This document shows, piece by piece, positions 15,537 to 18,759 of a DNA stretch of 18,759 bases. The stretch comes from Lentisphaeria bacterium (GTDB taxonomy: Bacteria > Verrucomicrobiota > Lentisphaeria > Oligosphaerales > Oligosphaeraceae). The position numbers were made by a program, and so were the translations under genes. A model generated the notes under the pieces. The model was not told the DNA's origin. It saw nothing but the letters and a program-made list of their open reading frames with translations, and searched no databases. The stretch lies in assembly GCA_016287975.1 (NCBI GenBank), contig JAEEXV010000398.1, forward strand, positions 1-18,759. Reading direction: 5' to 3'. Position 1 is the stretch's first letter. Each line of letters opens with the position of its first letter.

Positions 15537-16739
15537 ATGGACTTCATCGCCGACGAACAAATCCTCTACCGCTCCCCGAATCCCGCAGGCATCTACTGCT
15601 TCACGCCCGCCCTCGTGGAGGGCTTCGGGGGCCGTCTGCTTGCGGGCGTCGATCTGGGCGGCCCAGGCTGCACCGCCCTCGACGGGCCGCGCAGCGCCGA
15701 GGGCGACAGCCCCGCGGGCAACCAGGTGCGGATCCTGGTGAGCGACGACCGAGGGCGCTCGTGGCGGGAGACCGCCGCCCGCATCCCGATGCTGCACGAG
15801 ATCCTCTTCCGCGCGGGGCGCCGCCTCTACGCCCTTGGCCACTCCGCAGGCCTCTGCATCAGCGCCAGCGACGACAACGGCGAGACCTGGAGCGCGCCCG
15901 CCATGCTGCGCGCGGGCGGCGACTGGCACCAGAGCTCCACGACGCCCGTGCTGCGCAACGGCCGCGTCTACCTCGTCTACGAGCGCTACATCGACTACGG
16001 CGGGCGCCGCCGCTGGCCGAACATCGAGTTGTTCCTGCTGTCGGCGGCGGCGGACGCCGACCTCACGCGCGCGGAGGCCTGGCGCTTCTCCGAGCCCTTC
16101 AACCCCGTCCCGCTCTGCGAGGAGATCCGCTCCCTCACCAACCTTCCCGACGCGCTCAATTCGGGCATCCTCGAAACGCACGTCCTGCCCGTCGGCCCAG
16201 GCTGCGGGCTGCTTGCGCGCCAGGATCCCGACGCCTTCCTGCTGGCCTCGCGCCTGAACAGCCTGGAGATGCCCCTGGCGGTCTATCTCAAGGGAAGCGA
16301 GGCGCCCGACGGCACGCTGGCCATCTCCCGCTGGCAGTCGCTCGGCACGACTGCGGGCATCTTCGCGGTCCCCTGCCCGTGCGGATCCCTGAAGTTCCAC
16401 ATCCTCTACGACGGGCCCACCCGCCTCTATTTCATGGCCGCCAACCAGCAGCGCCACGGCTGGTGCGACATCGACGCGCCCCGCCCCTCCAGCCGACGCC
16501 ATCTGGCGCTGTGGGCCTCCCCCGACTGCCTCTCCTGGGCGCGCCTGGGCTCCATCGCCTTCGGCCCCGCCGAGAACGCCCCGCGCAACTATCCCCACCT
16601 GCTCGTCGACGGGGACGACCTGCTCGCCATCGTCCGCTCAGGCGACCTCGACTCCGCCACCCACCACAACAGCAACCTCGTCACCCTCCACCGCATCCAG
16701 GACTTCCGCGCCCTCGCCGCCGCCACGATGGGACTATGA
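15537..16739 (+). CDS. Cytoplasmic sialidase-fold (Asp-box) protein
   Basis: This 400-residue protein has two canonical Asp-boxes (SxDxGxxW): SDDRGRSW at 69-76 and SDDNGETW at 111-118. The repeated beta-hairpin rhythm throughout (LFRAGRRLYALGHS, LRNGRVYLVYER, HLLVDGDDLLAIVRSGD) indicates the six-bladed propeller of the sialidase superfamily. There is no signal peptide, so it would act on imported or phosphorylated oligosaccharides. The Arg triad and Tyr/Glu pair of true sialidases cannot be confirmed by eye, and many superfamily members have other substrates. It is 8 bases downstream of the aldolase gene and probably cotranslated. An open frame runs back in phase through the aldolase region, but the ATG at 15537 is the sensible start. 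Confidence 0.85.
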   Translation: MDFIADEQILYRSPNPAGIYCFTPALVEGFGGRLLAGVDLGGPGCTALDGPRSAEGDSPAGNQVRILVSDDRGRSWRETAARIPMLHEILFRAGRRLYALGHSAGLCISASDDNGETWSAPAMLRAGGDWHQSSTTPVLRNGRVYLVYERYIDYGGRRRWPNIELFLLSAAADADLTRAEAWRFSEPFNPVPLCEEIRSLTNLPDALNSGILETHVLPVGPGCGLLARQDPDAFLLASRLNSLEMPLAVYLKGSEAPDGTLAISRWQSLGTTAGIFAVPCPCGSLKFHILYDGPTRLYFMAANQQRHGWCDIDAPRPSSRRHLALWASPDCLSWARLGSIAFGPAENAPRNYPHLLVDGDDLLAIVRSGDLDSATHHNSNLVTLHRIQDFRALAAATMGL

Positions 16740-16833
16740 CGCGCGCCCGCAGACGAACCGCGCTGCCAGACTTGAAGCACAATCAGCGGTTTTAGGCTGT
16801 GCATGAAGAACCGCAAGCGGCGGAGGAAAAACA

Positions 16834-16869
16834 ATGAATACGGTGTATATTAGTGCAAACTTTTGGTAA
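16834..16869 (+). other. Possible truncated gene start or leader peptide
   Basis: A very good ribosome-binding site (GGAGG, seven bases before the ATG) precedes an 11-codon frame, MNTVYISANFW, whose last five codons and stop come from the 34-bp element at 16854-16887. Either a gene start was cut by arrival of that element, or this is a leader peptide for the ATPase gene. The rest of the 160-bp gap (16740-16899) shows nothing recognisable. Confidence 0.3.
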
Positions 16870-16887
16870 CTGATACTAAACTTTGCA
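16854..16887. repeat. 34-bp element A (12-bp arms, 10-bp spacer) upstream of the ATPase gene
   Basis: Left arm TGCAAACTTTTG, 10 spacer bases, right arm CTAAACTTTGCA. The right arm read on the other strand is TGCAAAGTTTAG, so the arms are imperfect inverted repeats. It ends 12 bases before the ATPase start codon. The matching element B is at 18227-18260, in the same orientation. Confidence 0.85.
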
Positions 16888-16899
16888 CCGAGAGGTGTC

Positions 16900-18201
16900 A
16901 TGGACATAAAACGCGATTTCTATTTGAACAAACTGATCGAGCGCAAGCACGACGGCTTCGTGAAGTTCATCACGGGGATACGCCGCTGCGGCAAGAGCCA
17001 TCTTCTCAATGTCCAGTTCAGGAATCATCTCCGCTCGCAGGGAATCGGCGACTCCCAGATCATCGGGCTGGCGCTGGATGACGACGAGAACGAGGCGCTG
17101 AGGGATCCGAGACGCCTCTCCACATTCATAAAGGAGAGGGTGGCGTCTCCCGACATCCCGTACTACGCCCTCATTGACGAGATCCAGATGTGCGAGGAGG
17201 TCCCAGGCATTGTCGAGGGGGGCAAGGCGACCGTCACGTTCTACGACACTCTCAACGGTCTGATGAAAATCCCCAATCTGGACGTCTATGTGACTGGCTC
17301 GAACTCGAGGATGCTTTCCGACGAGGTTCCGACGCACTTCCGCGACCGCGGCGAGGTTATCCGGCTTCATCCGCTGTCCTTCTCCGAGTATCTGCCGGCA
17401 AGCGGCCTGAGCGAATACCGCGCCTGGGGGGAATACCTTGTCTATGGGGGGATGCCGGAAGCTGTCCTCAAGAGAAGCCCGCAGGACAAGCGCGAGTATC
17501 TGGCAGGGCTGTTCAAGACACTGTACCTGAAGGACATCGTCGAGCACAACGGTCTGAAGGACGACTTCGTGCTGGGCGCGCTTGTCAATGTCCTCATGAG
17601 CGCGGTCGGCAGCCTGACCAATCTCTCGAACATCGTGTCCACCCTTGCATCGACCCAGGGGATAAAGCCCTCGCCGCACACCGTCCAGGACTACATCGGC
17701 TATCTGAAGCAGGCCTACCTGTTCGAGCATGCGGAACGCTACGACATAAAAGGGCGCAAGTACCTTTCCTATCCGTCAAAGTACTATGCCGAGGACGTGG
17801 GGCTCCGCAACGCGAGGCTCAACTACCGCCAGACGGAACGAACCCACCTGATGGAGAACGTCATCTTCAACGAGCTGGTCAGCCGCGGCGCAAACGTGGA
17901 CGTCGGCGTCGTCGAAATCCTCGCCACGAAGGACGGGAAAAGGGAGAGGCGGCAACACGAGATCGACTTCATCGTGAACCTCGGGCTGGACAAGCTGTAC
18001 ATCCAGAGCGCCTTTGAGATGGCAACCGAGGCGAAGGCGGAGCAGGAGCTTCTGCCGCTCAGGAAGACAGGGGACTCCTTCAGGAAACTGGTCATAACCG
18101 GCGACGACCAGCCGTTTTACACGGATGAAAACGGCATATCCTTCGTGGGAATCATTCCATTCCTTCTCGACAAATCCATCCTTTCAAGTCTGATGGTCTG
18201 A
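16900..18201 (+). CDS. AAA-type ATPase with C-terminal DUF4143 nuclease-like domain
   Basis: The 433-residue protein has a Walker A motif GIRRCGKS (26-33), Walker B ALIDEIQ (Asp93, Glu94) and the sensor VTGSNS (131-136). These are followed by the family-typical RLHPLSFSEYL and VYGGMPEAVL, and a C-terminal DUF4143-type domain with MENVIFNEL and EIDFIV (Glu354, Asp356). It matches the abundant ATP-binding DUF4143 family of gut and host-associated bacteria, whose role is unknown and often suspected in mobile or defence-related contexts. The start has AGAGG close upstream. Base use differs from the neighbours: lower GC by eye, more AAA/ATA codons, and four CCGG sites where 10 kb of flanking genes have one. 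Two 34-bp elements bracket it, so recent acquisition is likely. Confidence 0.93.
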   Translation: MDIKRDFYLNKLIERKHDGFVKFITGIRRCGKSHLLNVQFRNHLRSQGIGDSQIIGLALDDDENEALRDPRRLSTFIKERVASPDIPYYALIDEIQMCEEVPGIVEGGKATVTFYDTLNGLMKIPNLDVYVTGSNSRMLSDEVPTHFRDRGEVIRLHPLSFSEYLPASGLSEYRAWGEYLVYGGMPEAVLKRSPQDKREYLAGLFKTLYLKDIVEHNGLKDDFVLGALVNVLMSAVGSLTNLSNIVSTLASTQGIKPSPHTVQDYIGYLKQAYLFEHAERYDIKGRKYLSYPSKYYAEDVGLRNARLNYRQTERTHLMENVIFNELVSRGANVDVGVVEILATKDGKRERRQHEIDFIVNLGLDKLYIQSAFEMATEAKAEQELLPLRKTGDSFRKLVITGDDQPFYTDENGISFVGIIPFLLDKSILSSLMV

Positions 18202-18226
18202 CGGGCCGTGTCCGCCTCATGCTCGT

Positions 18227-18260
18227 TGCAAACTTTTGTGCATTGTGCCAAAACTTTGCA
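18227..18260. repeat. 34-bp element B downstream of the ATPase gene
   Basis: Left arm TGCAAACTTTTG, 10 spacer bases (TGCATTGTGC), right arm CAAAACTTTGCA. It has the same length and arm positions as element A: the left arm is identical in all 12 bases and the right arm in 11 of 12, while the spacers differ. It begins 26 bases after the ATPase stop codon. Confidence 0.85.
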
Positions 18261-18261
18261 G

Positions 18262-18314
18262 TGACCTGTGCAATGGTTTCCTAAAGCCATTGATAAAAGT
18301 GGACTTGCAGGTCA
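18262..18314. other. Nested inverted repeats downstream of element B
   Basis: Outer arms TGACCTG (18262-18268) and CAGGTCA (18308-18314) enclose an inner hairpin CAATGG (18271-18276) with CCATTG (18287-18292), extended by TTT/AAA with one bulged base. An AAAAA run overlaps the end of the right outer arm. It may be an RNA structure, a weak terminator or an end of a mobile element. Confidence 0.5.
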
Positions 18315-18540
18315 AAAATGAGGGTGAGCGAATGGCAGAACCATAAAAAAGGTGTATTCTATGTTTGACTTCGATGGAGTTTGAATTGGTATCAAGCCCA
18401 AATGTTCACCGCAGATGGCAAATGCCTTGTGGGAGCAGGCATGAGGAAAAGAGACTGGTTCAGGCTTGTATCGAGCTGTCATCAGCAACCCGTTGTTGCG
18501 GATGTAACCTGGAATGTTTTGTATGAGACAGGACAGGCAA
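18315..18540. other. AT-richer stretch without a recognisable gene
   Basis: This stretch is visibly poorer in GC than the rest of the window. Open frames on both strands are short, cross the junction near 18540 and resemble nothing I know. A 5-bp inverted repeat (GCAAC/GTTGC) lies at 18484-18498. It is probably debris between two gene fragments. Confidence 0.5.
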
Positions 18541-18654
18541 CGCGGCGCGTCCGAGCGCCAGAGCCGGGCTTTCGGCCTCGGCGATTTCGCCATTGATCTT
18601 GCGGCGATAGAGTTCGGGGGATTCGCGGAAGTCGGCCAGCAGGTGGCTCGACAT
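18541..18654 (-). pseudogene. Fragment of a phage-type PD-(D/E)XK nuclease-like protein (DUF3799/RecE-like N-terminus)
   Basis: From 18654 on the minus strand the frame reads MSSHLLADFRESPELYRRKI and continues NGEIAEAESPALALGRAA. This pattern matches the first helix and the ESxALxLGRAAHxLI region of DUF3799/RecE-like exonuclease domains. After LGRAA the expected His-x-Leu-Ile does not follow; the frame passes into unrelated, AT-richer sequence near 18540. Upstream there is a TAG two codons before the Met. Both ends are therefore cut, and about 38 residues remain of a protein usually over 200 residues. The family call rests on a short stretch. Confidence 0.5.
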
Positions 18655-18661
18655 GTACTAG

Positions 18662-18759
18662 GCTGCCCAGCACTCCTTCCCCGTATATGGTCTCGAAAGG
18701 CGTGAAGGCGGGCTTGTCGTTCAGGCTTCTCCTGGCCATGCTGTTGATGTGGGAGAGAG
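18662..18759 (-). pseudogene. C-terminal fragment of an IS30-like transposase
   Basis: On the minus strand, entering from the window edge, the frame reads HINSMARRSLNDKPAFTPFE then TIYGEGVLGSL. This resembles the C-terminal HINS-xPR-xLN-xKTPFE-x-YGE-xxLEKLG segment of IS30-family transposases. The match ends at about 18662, before the usual last 20 to 30 residues, where it joins the nuclease fragment. The rest of the transposase, if present, lies beyond the window. Family assignment is from motif memory. Confidence 0.5.

Noticed and set aside
14568..16739. 723-codon plus-strand frame running through the aldolase into the sialidase-fold gene
   Set aside because: In the aldolase region this frame is low-complexity and out of phase with the intact aldolase. 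The real start of the second gene is the ATG at 15537, so there is no fusion.
16861..16876. TTGGTAAC near the ATPase gene as a GntR half-site
   Set aside because: Only a half-site, and it falls within element A and its variable spacer.

Overview
The window is GC-rich and dense in carbohydrate-degradation genes. It carries four tandem proteins with the prepilin-like start [19 protein letters not shown], several TIM-barrel and (alpha/alpha)6 glycosidase-like proteins, a GH16 enzyme and sialidase-fold proteins. This combination is typical of Lentisphaerota (Victivallales type); a related Planctomycetota or Verrucomicrobiota lineage is possible. The assignment is inferred from gene content only.

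Layout. Positions 1-13248 are read on the minus strand. The transcription order there is: an FCD-type GntR regulator (13248-12556); an (alpha/alpha)6-like protein that overlaps it by 4 bases (12559-11378); a 1207-residue secreted TIM-barrel hydrolase candidate (11284-7661); and a 600-residue TIM-barrel protein without signal peptide (7504-5702). A strong sigma70-type promoter at 5705-5678 then starts a four-gene pseudopilin-like operon (5627-2372). A 59-bp direct-repeat array follows, then a secreted GH16 glucanase/galactanase-type enzyme (2103-220) and the first codons of another gene (107-1). A tyrosine-phosphatase-superfamily gene (14501-13425, minus) is divergent from a plus-strand pair: an N-acetylneuraminate lyase/dihydrodipicolinate synthase family aldolase (14620-15528) and a cytoplasmic sialidase-fold protein (15537-16739).

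A near-palindrome CTGGTTACCA(G/T) occurs twice. One copy overlaps the predicted start of transcription of the GntR operon; the other lies in the phosphatase/aldolase divergent region. This suggests one FCD-regulated sugar-acid regulon covering regulator, (alpha/alpha)6 protein, phosphatase, aldolase and sialidase-fold protein.

From about 16840 to the end the DNA differs. A DUF4143-type AAA ATPase gene (16900-18201) is flanked by two 34-bp elements with identical 12-bp left arms, near-identical right arms and the same 10-bp spacing. Next to it is a mosaic of gene fragments (nuclease N-terminus, IS30-like transposase C-terminus).

The most unexpected signal is compositional. About 10.5 kb of coding sequence (5702-16739) contains only one CCGG that I could find by eye, with CCAG/CTGG at many places where CCGG would be the GC-rich choice. 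The ATPase gene, the terminal fragments, the dispersed hairpins and one pseudopilin gene still contain CCGG. This looks like the imprint of a CCGG-specific methylase or restriction system.
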